Assembly: GCF_018389385.1 (NCBI RefSeq)
Contig: NZ_CP062698.1
Location: forward strand, 4,123,798-4,187,797
Reading direction: 5' to 3'
DNA length: 64,000 nucleotides
DNA from: Anthocerotibacter panamensis C109
GTDB lineage: Bacteria > Cyanobacteriota > Cyanobacteriia > Gloeobacterales > Anthocerotibacteraceae
This document shows, piece after piece, positions 15,270 to 22,848 of the stretch. Position numbers and translations under genes: made by a program. The stretch's first letter is position 1. Every line of letters starts with the position of its first letter. The notes beneath the pieces were generated by a model. The model saw nothing but the letters and a program-made list of their open reading frames with translations. It was not told where the DNA came from and ran no database searches.

Positions 15270-15743
15270 ATGTTGAAAGTCGTGTACAAAGTTGATTCCT
15301 TCTGCCAAAAGTTGGAAGGGAAAGCACAGGCCCCTATCAAATATCTCCGTTGTGACCTGTGCGAGGCCGAGATAGAACTCATTCCCACCGGACGGATCAA
15401 GGTTGAGGTACCCGCGAAACCTGGAGACCCCGACGGACGCTACCCGCTCTATCAAATCTCTGGGTTGGTCGATGAAAAGGGTGTAGAGCATGGGTATGTC
15501 TGCCCTCATTGCGCAACCCTCGACACCGAGGGCATTCAACGCAAGCTCATCAGGCGCTTGGAACGTAGTCTGGAACCATTTGAGGAGCAGGTCAGGCGCG
15601 GAGAATATACGAGCATCCCAAATCACGTTTTCTGGGACTTGGATGCGGTTCTGGAGATGCTATCTCAGTCTCTGCCCACACCCAAGCGCCCCCGGTCCCG
15701 TAAGTGCCCCGCCCTGAGCATGGAGGCCCCCCGCCATGAATGA
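15270..15743 (+). CDS. Hypothetical element protein with CxxC zinc-ribbon motifs, 157 aa
   Basis: GGAG at 15258-15261 supports the ATG at 15270 (a GTG at 15261 overlaps that site). Two CxxC pairs, CDLC near residue 28 and CPHC near 78, suggest a zinc ribbon bracketing a beta-rich segment (EIELIPTGRIKVEV). The C-terminal half is charged and helical (GIQRKLIRRLERSLEPFEEQVRRGEY). Possibly a nucleic-acid-binding accessory protein; no named family is recognised. Its stop overlaps a 27-codon frame (15736-15819). Confidence 0.6.
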   Translation: MLKVVYKVDSFCQKLEGKAQAPIKYLRCDLCEAEIELIPTGRIKVEVPAKPGDPDGRYPLYQISGLVDEKGVEHGYVCPHCATLDTEGIQRKLIRRLERSLEPFEEQVRRGEYTSIPNHVFWDLDAVLEMLSQSLPTPKRPRSRKCPALSMEAPRHE

Positions 15744-15819
15744 GAACATCCCGCTGAAAGAACAACTCGATCACATCCTCAGCTACCCGTTTCAATGGTG
15801 GGGGACTTTAACCAGATAG
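15736..15819 (+). CDS. Very short overlapping ORF, 27 aa (possible remnant)
   Basis: The frame reads MNENIPLKEQLDHILSYPF and then WWGTLTR before a TAG that lies within tandem CCAGATAG repeats. Its beginning reads like the start of a normal soluble protein, so it may be the head of a gene truncated by the repeat-rich DNA that follows. Overlap with the upstream stop is consistent with coupling. Could equally be chance. Confidence 0.3.
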   Translation: MNENIPLKEQLDHILSYPFQWWGTLTR

Positions 15820-16214
15820 CCAGATAGCCAGATGTTCTGGAGTTGGTACACACAAGGCTGTTAAATCTCATCCTGGCAGGTGTGGTCGAACCGCACCTGC
15901 TCCCAGTTGGTACAGACCCTACGGGCAACCTGTTAAGTAACCTTTCAGCGACTAACTCCCCCGGCACTTGTCCCCCTGGAGCACCGGGGGGATTCTGACC
16001 AGATAGACAGATGGACAGATACCCTTCCCAAAGGTTTTGAGCATTCAGACACCCCGCCCTACTCCGATACTCCGATACCCTTCAGAAAGGTTTGAACCTG
16101 GAGCAATAGACTACGCTACCCGTAGGGGGTCACTGAAATCTAGTAACCCTGCAAGTAACGCACTTTTTAGCGAGCCTGAAACCTTTACCTAGACTGAATT
16201 ACACAATCTCTAGT
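15820..16214. other. Gene-free right end of the element with short repeats
   Basis: No convincing ORF. It holds tandem CCAGATAG units (15812-15833) and a related AGATAGACAGATGGACAGAT run (16001-16020), a CCCCCGG/CCGGGGG inverted repeat (15958-15990, 19-nt loop), a direct repeat GATACCCTTC...AAGGTTT(T)GA at 16018-16040 and 16074-16095, and AGTAACC/AGTAACG sites at 15936, 16142 and 16154. Such a stretch next to attR fits binding sites for integrase and accessory proteins, or a regulatory or packaging region. Confidence 0.5.
16142..16160 (+). repeat. AGTAACC/AGTAACG pair, 12 bp apart, near attR
   Basis: Copies at 16142-16148 and 16154-16160 are in the same orientation and 12-bp spacing as the pair at 8027 and 8039 near attL. 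They end 55 bp before the core repeat. Candidate integrase arm sites. Confidence 0.5.
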
Positions 16215-16274
16215 GCGGACTGTAAATCCGCTGGCTCTGCCTACGTTGGTTCAAATCCAACCCGGCCCATAGTA
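16215..16274 (+). repeat. attR: 3' part of tRNA-Tyr (60-bp direct repeat)
   Basis: Identical to 7860-7919. It lacks the acceptor 5' strand and D-arm, so it is not a functional tRNA. It is followed by its own diverged terminator. Confidence 0.93.
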
Positions 16275-16289
16275 AACATTACAGGCTTC

Positions 16290-16313
16290 AACCCTGCTTC
16301 TGGCGGGGTTTTT
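16290..16313 (+). terminator. Displaced tRNA-Tyr terminator
   Basis: AACCCTGC pairs with GCGGGGTT (one T-G pair) around TTCTG, then a T run. Together with the attR core it marks the chromosomal tRNA end displaced by insertion, or its counterpart. It resembles 7935-7958 with substitutions in both stem arms, i.e. compensated. Confidence 0.65.
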
Positions 16314-16539
16314 GCGTATCTGGCCTCTTGGTATTGAAAGGTACTCACAGGAATGAGATGGGTTCACGAAATAGTAGGCAGGTGGGTACAATATTGGGCT
16401 CAACTACCTGCCGACCAGCGTGTGGGTCGGAATCCTCTGAAGAGCATAGCCCTCACTGCTGATGCCGCTGTCCCCGCTAGACCTTACGAATCGGGCCAGG
16501 GTAGGTCGCCACCAAGGGGTCGCAAGTCACTCCCCAAGT

Positions 16540-17949
16540 TTATGAACATGCCACGCCTGTTGCTCGGGCAGCTTTTTCAACGGCTTGGGCCACAGCGGGG
16601 ACTACGCGGGGGTCGAAGACGGAAGGGATAATATACTGGGCCGTGCGTTCTGACGGAGGGATGAGTTGGGCAATGGCCTGGGCAGCGGCTTGTTTCATCG
16701 CCTCGTTAATCTCGGTGGCACGGCACTTCATCGCGCCTTTAAAAATACCGGGATAGGCCAAGGCATTGTTGATTTGGTTGGGGTAGTCGCTGCGGCCCGT
16801 CGCCATCACCGCGACATAAGGGCCACATTCCTCAGGCGCGATCTCAGGGATAGGGTTGGCGAGGGCAAAGACGATGGGGTCTTGAGCCATGCCCTGAATA
16901 TCCGCCAAAGTGACAAGCCCCGGACCGGAGAGCCCGACAAAGACATCCGCCTTGTGCAAGACCTCGGCAAGCGTCCCCTGTTCGCCTTTGGGGTTGGTGA
17001 TCTGGGCGTAGTGTTCTTTGACGCTGTTCATATTGGCGGTGCGCCCGGAGTAAATCGCGCCCGTGCGGTCACAGCCGACAATGTGCGTCGCTCCTGCTGC
17101 CAACAGCATCTCGGTGCAGGCTACGCCAGCTGCGCCCACGCCGTTGAAGACAATCTTGATCTGGCTGAGGTCTTTACCGGTCAGGGCTAGCGCATTGAGT
17201 AAGGCAGCCAAGAGCACCACAGCGGTCCCATGCTGGTCGTCGTGGAAGACTGGGATATCCAGCAATTTCTTGAGCCGTGCTTCGATTTCAAAACAGCGCG
17301 GGGCGCTAATGTCCTCTAGATTGACCGCCCCAAAGACTGGGGCAATCTGTCGCACGGCTTCCACAATCGCGTCTGAATCCTGGGTATCGAGACAGACCGG
17401 GAAGGCATCGAGTCCGGCGAACTCTTTGAAGATCATCGCTTTGCCCTCCATCACCGGCAGCGCGGCAAGAGGACCAATATTGCCCAACCCTAAAACCGCA
17501 CTCCCATCGGTAACAATCGCCACGGTATGGGGCTTGATGGTGTATTCAAACGCCTTACTGGGGTCTTTGTGAATAGCTTGACAGACACGGCCTACCCCCG
17601 GTGTATAGCCTCGGGAGAGCTGATCCTGGGTCTTGAGTGGGGAGCGGCTCTCGACAGAGATTTTCCCACCCCGGTGGAGGGCAAAGGTCCGGTCTTGCGC
17701 ATCAATGAAGTGGATTCCGGGCAGTTCCTGGACCGCACAGACGATGGCTTGGGCGTGGTTTTCACTGCTCGCTTCGACTACAAATTCCTGGACAGTCGCT
17801 TGGGAGGTGCTCTCAATCAGGCTGATATCACTCAGGTTGCCCCCCGCGTCTGCGATACATGCGACGACCTTAGCCAAAGCTCCCGGTTGCTTGGCAAGTT
17901 GGAGGCGCAGGGTTTGGCTGTAGCTGGGGTTGGGCGTGAGGACGGGCAT
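16540..17949 (-). CDS. NAD(P)-dependent malic enzyme with N-terminal ACT domain
   Basis: 469 residues. Residues 8-85 form an ACT domain (LRLQLAKQPGALAKVVACIADAGGNLSDISLI), a probable amino-acid or metabolite sensor. Then comes the malic enzyme N-domain (YTPGVGRVCQAIHKDP, TDGSAVLGLGNIGPLAALPVMEGKA, PVFHDDQHGTA with the metal-binding acidic residues) and the NAD(P) Rossmann domain (FNGVGAAGVACTEMLLAAG near 270). It decarboxylates malate to pyruvate oxidatively. The short bacterial form lacks the phosphotransacetylase domain of MaeB. The stop lies 265 bp beyond attR, so this is the first chromosomal gene after the element. Confidence 0.92.
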   Translation of the reverse strand: MPVLTPNPSYSQTLRLQLAKQPGALAKVVACIADAGGNLSDISLIESTSQATVQEFVVEASSENHAQAIVCAVQELPGIHFIDAQDRTFALHRGGKISVESRSPLKTQDQLSRGYTPGVGRVCQAIHKDPSKAFEYTIKPHTVAIVTDGSAVLGLGNIGPLAALPVMEGKAMIFKEFAGLDAFPVCLDTQDSDAIVEAVRQIAPVFGAVNLEDISAPRCFEIEARLKKLLDIPVFHDDQHGTAVVLLAALLNALALTGKDLSQIKIVFNGVGAAGVACTEMLLAAGATHIVGCDRTGAIYSGRTANMNSVKEHYAQITNPKGEQGTLAEVLHKADVFVGLSGPGLVTLADIQGMAQDPIVFALANPIPEIAPEECGPYVAVMATGRSDYPNQINNALAYPGIFKGAMKCRATEINEAMKQAAAQAIAQLIPPSERTAQYIIPSVFDPRVVPAVAQAVEKAARATGVACS

Positions 17950-18328
17950 GGCTGGGTGGTGAAGGGCAATGGTACCAGCCTAGGCCATATCGTCCGCTGA
18001 TAGCAATTCTGCATAAAAAACTCCGACCACTCCCCCGCAACTATCAATGGAGCCCCGATACGGACTGCGCCCTTAAACAGAGCGAAATCACCATGGTGTT
18101 GGGTATAGATAGCCGCTCCGATGGATAAGCTCCTGCCGGTGCCGATCAGGCTGAAGTACCGATCGCCAGGTTAGATCCCCGGAGATTCGGCTGCACGGGA
18201 AATGCGAATCTGCAACCTATCCATAACCTGTTTTTAGTCGGCGGCCCGTAAACTACCGGAGTGACAAAGGCGGGAGCTACTTGTCCAAAATGTGCTCACC
18301 AACTCAAAAAATAACCGGGGATCTGACG
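17950..18328. other. Divergent intergenic region, 379 bp
   Basis: It lies between the malic enzyme and metallophosphoesterase starts. I see no further gene, hairpin terminator or repeat; it presumably holds the two promoters. Confidence 0.5.
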
Positions 18329-19456
18329 ATGACAAAGCAGGGCTACTCAGTGTTCCGACACCTAATCGATGCGCGTTTGCTGCGCAAAGTGTGTGTAATG
18401 GCGATGGTGGTAGCAGCCACCACTTCCCGTTTTGTGACGGCTGGCGCGCAAGAGACCGAACCATATGCGATCGGCCTTTGGGGTGATCTACCCTACTCGG
18501 ATGTGCAGGCTCAGGTGGGGGTTCCGAACCTCATCGCCGACATGAACGCGCAACGTTTGGCCTTCACGATTCACGACGGCGACCTGAAAGGGGGCAACGG
18601 CACAGTCGGCTCGGTCACCCCGACCACCTGTACTGACGCCCTTTACACGCAGGGTCTCGGGTTCTTCAATTCGCTGAAGGCACCGGCAATCTTCACACCG
18701 GGCGACAACGATTGGACTGACTGCGACCGCACCTCGAACGGTGGATTTAATTCACTCGAGCGCCTCGACCACGAGCGTCAGGTATTCTTCAGCACGCCTT
18801 TTTCCCTTGGGCAGCGTAAGCTACGCCAGCAAGTGCAGGCGACTCCGTTGTGCCTTGGTGTGAGCGGTGCGGTTCCCTGTGTCGAGAACCGCCGCTGGAC
18901 GGTTGGCGGGGTTACCTATGCGACGCTCAATGTCCAGGGTTCGTGCAACAACCTCTGTGACATTGCGCCGGATCCGCAGGAGTACGCAGCACGAAACGCA
19001 GCTAATATTGCCTGGATGCGTGAAACCTTTAGCGTGGCAAAGGCAGGCAATTCAGCAGCGGTCATGTTTATCTCCCAAGCCGATCCGGGGTGGGATCTGA
19101 GCGACGGAACCAGAGCGCCTTTGCGCGATCCGAGGACCCTGGCAGAAACCGATGGTTTGCCTGATGGCTTCCAGGAATTTTTAATTGCCTTGCGCACTGA
19201 GGTGGTTGCTTTCCGCAAACCGGTTGCTTATGTGCACGGCGACTCGCACTACCACCGCGTTGATAAGCCATTTCTGGATGAGCAAGGCCGACGCCTCGAG
19301 AACTTCACGCGTGTCGAGACCTTTGGCGACAATGCGGCGAACGGCAACAATGACGTGCAGTGGCTCAAGGTAAGGGTAAATGTCCGTAACCCAGAGGTAT
19401 TTTCCTATCAGGTGCAGATCGTTCCCGGCAACCGAGTAGCGGTTCCTGCTCCCTAA
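18329..19456 (+). CDS. Secreted calcineurin-like metallophosphoesterase
   Basis: About 375 residues from the ATG at 18329; the frame opens 16 codons earlier at 18281, but GGGGA upstream of 18329 and the signal peptide (VCVMAMVVAATTSRFVTAGAQ) favour the internal start. Metallophosphoesterase motifs are present in order: GLWGDLPYS near the N-terminus (standing for the DxH block), HDGDLKGGN, PGDNDWTDC (GDN), and the C-terminal VHGDSHYHRVD (GHxH-like). These would bind a dinuclear metal centre. Exported, so it probably acts on periplasmic phosphate esters; substrate unknown. Followed by a strong terminator. Confidence 0.78.
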   Translation: MTKQGYSVFRHLIDARLLRKVCVMAMVVAATTSRFVTAGAQETEPYAIGLWGDLPYSDVQAQVGVPNLIADMNAQRLAFTIHDGDLKGGNGTVGSVTPTTCTDALYTQGLGFFNSLKAPAIFTPGDNDWTDCDRTSNGGFNSLERLDHERQVFFSTPFSLGQRKLRQQVQATPLCLGVSGAVPCVENRRWTVGGVTYATLNVQGSCNNLCDIAPDPQEYAARNAANIAWMRETFSVAKAGNSAAVMFISQADPGWDLSDGTRAPLRDPRTLAETDGLPDGFQEFLIALRTEVVAFRKPVAYVHGDSHYHRVDKPFLDEQGRRLENFTRVETFGDNAANGNNDVQWLKVRVNVRNPEVFSYQVQIVPGNRVAVPAP

Positions 19457-19479
19457 TGCCACACGGTTCAATAATCGTT

Positions 19480-19530
19480 GAGAGACAACTCCTCTCGTGG
19501 TTCGCGTGAGGAGTTGTTCTCAGACCTTTT
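19480..19530 (+). terminator. Rho-independent terminator
   Basis: TGAGAGACAACTCCTC pairs with GAGGAGTTGTTCTCA (one bulge/mismatch) around a 12-nt loop, followed by TTTTT at 19526-19530. It lies 24 bp after the metallophosphoesterase stop and may also serve the opposing cupin gene. Confidence 0.8.
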
Positions 19531-19577
19531 TGCGCTGTAAGCGCACGGAACAGATCCAGCTCTAGCAGGGGTTTCCC

Positions 19578-20066
19578 TTATGGCACAAATTCTACGCCGC
19601 ATTCGCGGTTGAGCGCCTCCCATTGCGCTTCTGCAAAAGCCCCATTACGCATCACCCGCGCCGTCTGCTCGAACCAGTACTCACGTCCCGCAGGCATGTC
19701 CCACCCCAGCAATCGCCCAGGGGTTGGGCCTACGTTTTTGAAGGTGTGGCGCGTGCGCCGGGGCACAAAGACAAAGCTACCGGGACCGAGGAGCGCCACC
19801 TGTGCTCCTGCCTGAAATTCGAACTGTCCCTCCAGCACATAGAAACATTCCTCTTCCTGCTGCTGAATATGCGGTCGTGGCCCTTCCCCCGGTCTGACCA
19901 AGACCTCATAGGCACAAAAAGTACCACCGGATTCTTCGGCACGCATGAGGATTTTCATAGGGGTGCCCAGCACTTCGATAGCCTCACCCTCACCCGGCGG
20001 GACGACCTTCGCGCGCAGCGTAGTTACCTCCTCTGATGGGCGTTCCAGGTTATTGCGATGAGTCAT
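19578..20066 (-). CDS. Cupin-domain protein
   Basis: A 162-residue single-domain cupin. Motif 1 appears as GPRPHIQQQEEECFYVLEGQFEF (G-x5-H...E, metal-binding His and Glu) and motif 2 as PRRTRHTFKNVGPTPGRLL (the second His). The centre carries GPGSFVFVPRR. Substrate cannot be inferred; the family includes isomerases, dioxygenases and sensors. It is a single gene divergent from the VOC gene at 20255, with 188 bp between them. Confidence 0.8.
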   Translation of the reverse strand: MTHRNNLERPSEEVTTLRAKVVPPGEGEAIEVLGTPMKILMRAEESGGTFCAYEVLVRPGEGPRPHIQQQEEECFYVLEGQFEFQAGAQVALLGPGSFVFVPRRTRHTFKNVGPTPGRLLGWDMPAGREYWFEQTARVMRNGAFAEAQWEALNRECGVEFVP

Positions 20067-20254
20067 GATAAATTGCTCCGTTGCGTCAAGACAGGACCGT
20101 CAGCACAAGGACCGTTAATCCTCAAGCCGCCCGTCATTCTGACACAAGCCCCCGTGAGACCCGCCACCCCCTTGAGATTGATGCTTAGTACTTGTAGCCC
20201 CAGGCTAACGAGCGATAGTCTTGTCCATAAAGCATCCCCACCATAAAGAGGCTC

Positions 20255-20680
20255 ATGAGCATCAGACCCTTTCATCTAGCATTTCCGGTGACAGACCTGA
20301 CAACCACACGCCATTTTTATGAGACTATCCTCGGCTGCACTGTCGGTAGAACCTCCGCCACTTGGATCGATTTCAATCTGTTTGGGCATCAGATCACAGC
20401 GCACCTGTGCTCCCATTTATCTACAGAAACCCTCACCAATTCCGTAGATGGCAAAAGCATTCCCCTGCGTCATTGGGGGGTCATCTTACCGATGGAGCAG
20501 TGGGAAACCCTCGCTGAGCAATTGAAGCAGCAGGGCATTCTTTTTATCGTCGGACCCTACCTCCGCTTTAAAGGAGAGGTTGGCGAACAGGCTACCCTGT
20601 TTTTGCTCGACCCCAGTGGCAATGCCCTGGAATTCAAAGCATTCTGGCAGGATGAAGCTATCTTCGCCACGTCCGATTAA
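20255..20680 (+). CDS. VOC/glyoxalase-family protein
   Basis: 141 residues. It opens with the typical FHLAFPVTDLTTTRHFYETILGC and closes with LFLLDPSGNALEFKAF, the paired beta-alpha-beta modules of the vicinal oxygen chelate fold, with candidate metal ligands His (HLAF), His (QITAHL region) and Glu (ALEFKAF). AAGAGG upstream supports the start. Closest in style to the uncharacterised 'VOC family dioxygenase/glyoxalase' group; substrate unknown. Tail-to-tail with the hydrolase gene, overlapping four bases. Confidence 0.83.
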   Translation: MSIRPFHLAFPVTDLTTTRHFYETILGCTVGRTSATWIDFNLFGHQITAHLCSHLSTETLTNSVDGKSIPLRHWGVILPMEQWETLAEQLKQQGILFIVGPYLRFKGEVGEQATLFLLDPSGNALEFKAFWQDEAIFATSD

Positions 20681-21450
20681 CCCGTTGTTTTTTGGGCGCT
20701 CAAAAATTCCAGCACAGCCTGCCAGTTTTCCGCCATGCCCTTGGGATTGATATCCTGACGCAGGGTGGAAGAGCCGTGCACGCCATTGATTCGAGGCACG
20801 AATTGCCGCTTTTGGGAGGAGGCGACCGCAGCCAAAATCGTTTTGGCTTGAGTGATTTCCTCAGTATCTTTAGCGGAGGTGACGAATACCGGAATCGTAA
20901 CTTTGGCGGCAGCAGAGCGCACCGTATCCGCTCCTCCTAGGTATTCTCCCGGCGAGAAGGACAGGACCCCGACTACCTGTTGGGGATGCTGCGCAGCTAA
21001 CAAAAACACCAGGGCTGCGGAGTAGCTACTGCCCCACAGGAGGACCGGACCTTGCTGACCGTTACTTTTAGCCCAAGTAAGCGCAGCCTGCATATCCTTG
21101 AGGGCTTCGAGAAAACTGCTACTGCCGCCGTTTTGCTGGACTGTTTGGTTGGTCCTTCCCCAGCGGGAGCCCCCTGAGCGCTGATCGATAGCCAGACAGT
21201 TATACCCTTCTTTCACCAGACGCGGTGCAATAGTTGTGTATTCGCCTCGGTTAGACCCTGCCTGATGAAAAAGTAAGAGGAGCGGCTGTGCTTTGTTAGC
21301 CGCCGCATAGTAGTCACCAAATACCCGTACTCCGTCCTTAGCGGTAAAACTGACCGCCTGCTGTGCGTGCACTTGGGCACTAGCAGATACCATCACCAAG
21401 AACAAAACCAGAAAATTAACGACGCTCTTTTGGAGACTTATCATCACCAA
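20677..21450 (-). CDS. Secreted alpha/beta hydrolase (dienelactone hydrolase-like)
   Basis: 257 residues with an N-terminal signal peptide (VVNFLVLFLVMVSASAQVHAQ). The alpha/beta-hydrolase core is clear: LLLLFHQAGSNRGEY (oxyanion region), YNCLAIDQRSGGSRWG, the nucleophile elbow LWGSSYSAAL (Ser in GSSYS), VFVTSAKDTEE with the likely catalytic Asp, and the C-terminal His in INGVHGSSTL. Periplasmic esterase/hydrolase; substrate unknown. Confidence 0.82.
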   Translation of the reverse strand: MVMISLQKSVVNFLVLFLVMVSASAQVHAQQAVSFTAKDGVRVFGDYYAAANKAQPLLLLFHQAGSNRGEYTTIAPRLVKEGYNCLAIDQRSGGSRWGRTNQTVQQNGGSSSFLEALKDMQAALTWAKSNGQQGPVLLWGSSYSAALVFLLAAQHPQQVVGVLSFSPGEYLGGADTVRSAAAKVTIPVFVTSAKDTEEITQAKTILAAVASSQKRQFVPRINGVHGSSTLRQDINPKGMAENWQAVLEFLSAQKTTG

Positions 21451-21506
21451 CCCTCCGGGAACCCTCTAGGACGGATCGATTATATCCAGAGCGCCCTACA
21501 CCAGCG

Positions 21507-22679
21507 CTATTGAGCCGTGGTCCTCTCGGGGCGGGCATTAACCAGCAAGAAGACAGCATCGTTGTATTCGTAGTCTACGACGTCTGTAAGCAGGTCAGCA
21601 GGGCCGTAGGTCTCTTTGATGGCGTACCACTGATCGCGAATCAGCATGCCATCCGGCTTGCGCACCGGGAAAAATCGCCAACTGTGCACCTGCTCAGGCC
21701 CATTGTAGGTATCGTCTGAGTAGCTTTCTCCATTGACCAGTTGAAAAGGTCCATTCGGCGTGTAGGCAACATCCTCCGGTTGAGGGGGGCGATTTACCCC
21801 CGCTATATAAATCTTGGGCAGGAGTTTCTGATTCTCTCCGCCGCTTGCGTTGTTGCTACCGGGAGCATTGTCGTCATTATCGGCTCCAGCAAAGCTATAG
21901 AGCGTGTGGCTGTTCCCCCCCGAGGCTTGGAGCGCGGTGGAGCCAAAGGGTCGGGTCCGTTGCCCGACATAGACCGCGAGCGGCCACAGATACACGGGTT
22001 GCTCAGGATTGGCTTGCACCCAATACGGGGCATAGACTTCTGCGCCCAACAGAGTTTTGGAGCCACCCAAAATCTCGTTCTCGGTGCCGATCTCAATAGC
22101 CCACCCGAATACACGGGCGATCTCCGCGACGGAGGGCTCATTTTTGCCCCGGTAGCTTGGATTGTCGAGTCCAGCCAGATTGACTGTCAGGGTAGGCTGT
22201 TCAGGGTCATTGCTCAGGATATTCAGTGTGGCATAGCTCTCGCCATTGGTCGTGTGGGTAGGACCATCGCCCACAAAGGCTCGGCGTTGGGGTAGGAACT
22301 GCACCGCCACCCGTGTCGATTCCCCCGCCGCCAGACTCAGCGGCAATAGGGGGGCATTGACCAAGCTGAAGTCCTGAGCCCGCTGATAATCCCGGCTGCG
22401 CCCAGGGACAGCATTGGGAGGCTGTAGAGCGGCGTCCAGAGTCAGAGCGCTGAGAACCAACGGGCTACTCCCCGTGTTGGTGATGGTGAAGGATTTGGCG
22501 GGGCGGGCTTCCTGATTGTTGGTACTAAACACCAAGCGGTTGACGGCAATAGGGGTCGTGGTGACCTGAAGCCGTGGAGCACTGACAACCGCGCTATCTG
22601 CGAGGACCGGTAGACTAAGTTCAAAACCCAGCACTAAAAGAGCCAACGACCGATTACAGGAAAAGTTTTTTTGTATCAT
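21507..22679 (-). CDS. Secreted protein with ASH/HYDIN-like Ig domain
   Basis: 390 residues with a signal sequence (SLALLVLGFELSLPVLADS). Residues about 45-165 match a 'choice-of-anchor D'/ASH Ig-like domain: SFTITNTGSSPLVLSALTL, LAAGESTRVAVQFLP, YATLNILSNDPEQPTLTVNLAG. The C-terminal half is not recognised; it is aromatic and Asn-rich (WVQANPEQPVYLWPLAVYVGQ, FAGADNDDNAPGSNN, RFFPVRKPDGMLIRDQW). It probably works outside the cell or in the periplasm. No operon partner. Confidence 0.62.
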   Translation of the reverse strand: MIQKNFSCNRSLALLVLGFELSLPVLADSAVVSAPRLQVTTTPIAVNRLVFSTNNQEARPAKSFTITNTGSSPLVLSALTLDAALQPPNAVPGRSRDYQRAQDFSLVNAPLLPLSLAAGESTRVAVQFLPQRRAFVGDGPTHTTNGESYATLNILSNDPEQPTLTVNLAGLDNPSYRGKNEPSVAEIARVFGWAIEIGTENEILGGSKTLLGAEVYAPYWVQANPEQPVYLWPLAVYVGQRTRPFGSTALQASGGNSHTLYSFAGADNDDNAPGSNNASGGENQKLLPKIYIAGVNRPPQPEDVAYTPNGPFQLVNGESYSDDTYNGPEQVHSWRFFPVRKPDGMLIRDQWYAIKETYGPADLLTDVVDYEYNDAVFLLVNARPERTTAQ

Positions 22680-22848
22680 AAAGCGCTCCTCAGTCGAGAA
22701 ATTGCGTGTAATCTCAAAGACGAATTGATGTTAGCTTAATAAAAAATAAGCACCATAATAATCAAGGAAACCGCTTAGTTATTAGCTCCCCATAAGTTAG
22801 CACGCTACCGAGTAGAAAACGTAGCTTTCAAAGCATTCGCCCAGTACC

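Larger units (their letters stand above)
7860..16214. mobile_element. tRNA-Tyr integrative element (~8.36 kb) with integrase, primase-helicase, XRE repressor and iterons
   Basis: The element lies between two perfect 60-bp copies of the tRNA-Tyr 3' part (7860-7919 and 16215-16274); its span is 8,355 bp with one copy included. Contents in order: tyrosine integrase next to the intact tRNA, an unknown AT-rich gene, a small HTH protein, a five-gene operon with a TOPRIM/RepA-type primase-helicase, iteron-like repeats, a divergent XRE repressor with an operator region, and three small unknown genes. There is no capsid, portal, terminase, relaxase, type IV secretion or toxin-antitoxin gene that I recognise. 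The layout (int, small HTH, rep, ori-like repeats, repressor) resembles phage-inducible chromosomal islands or integrative plasmids. Calling it a satellite is inference; that it is an integrated element is well supported. Confidence 0.9.

Noticed and set aside
16215..16274. Second tRNA-Tyr gene
   Set aside because: Only the anticodon stem through the 3' end is present; the 5' acceptor strand and D-arm are missing, so it is an attachment-site copy.
16353..16631. 92-codon ORF after attR on the + strand
   Set aside because: Its 3' third lies antisense to the malic enzyme gene, it has no ribosome site, and the composition (RSPPRGRK...) is that of a shadow frame. I could not match it to a transposase remnant.
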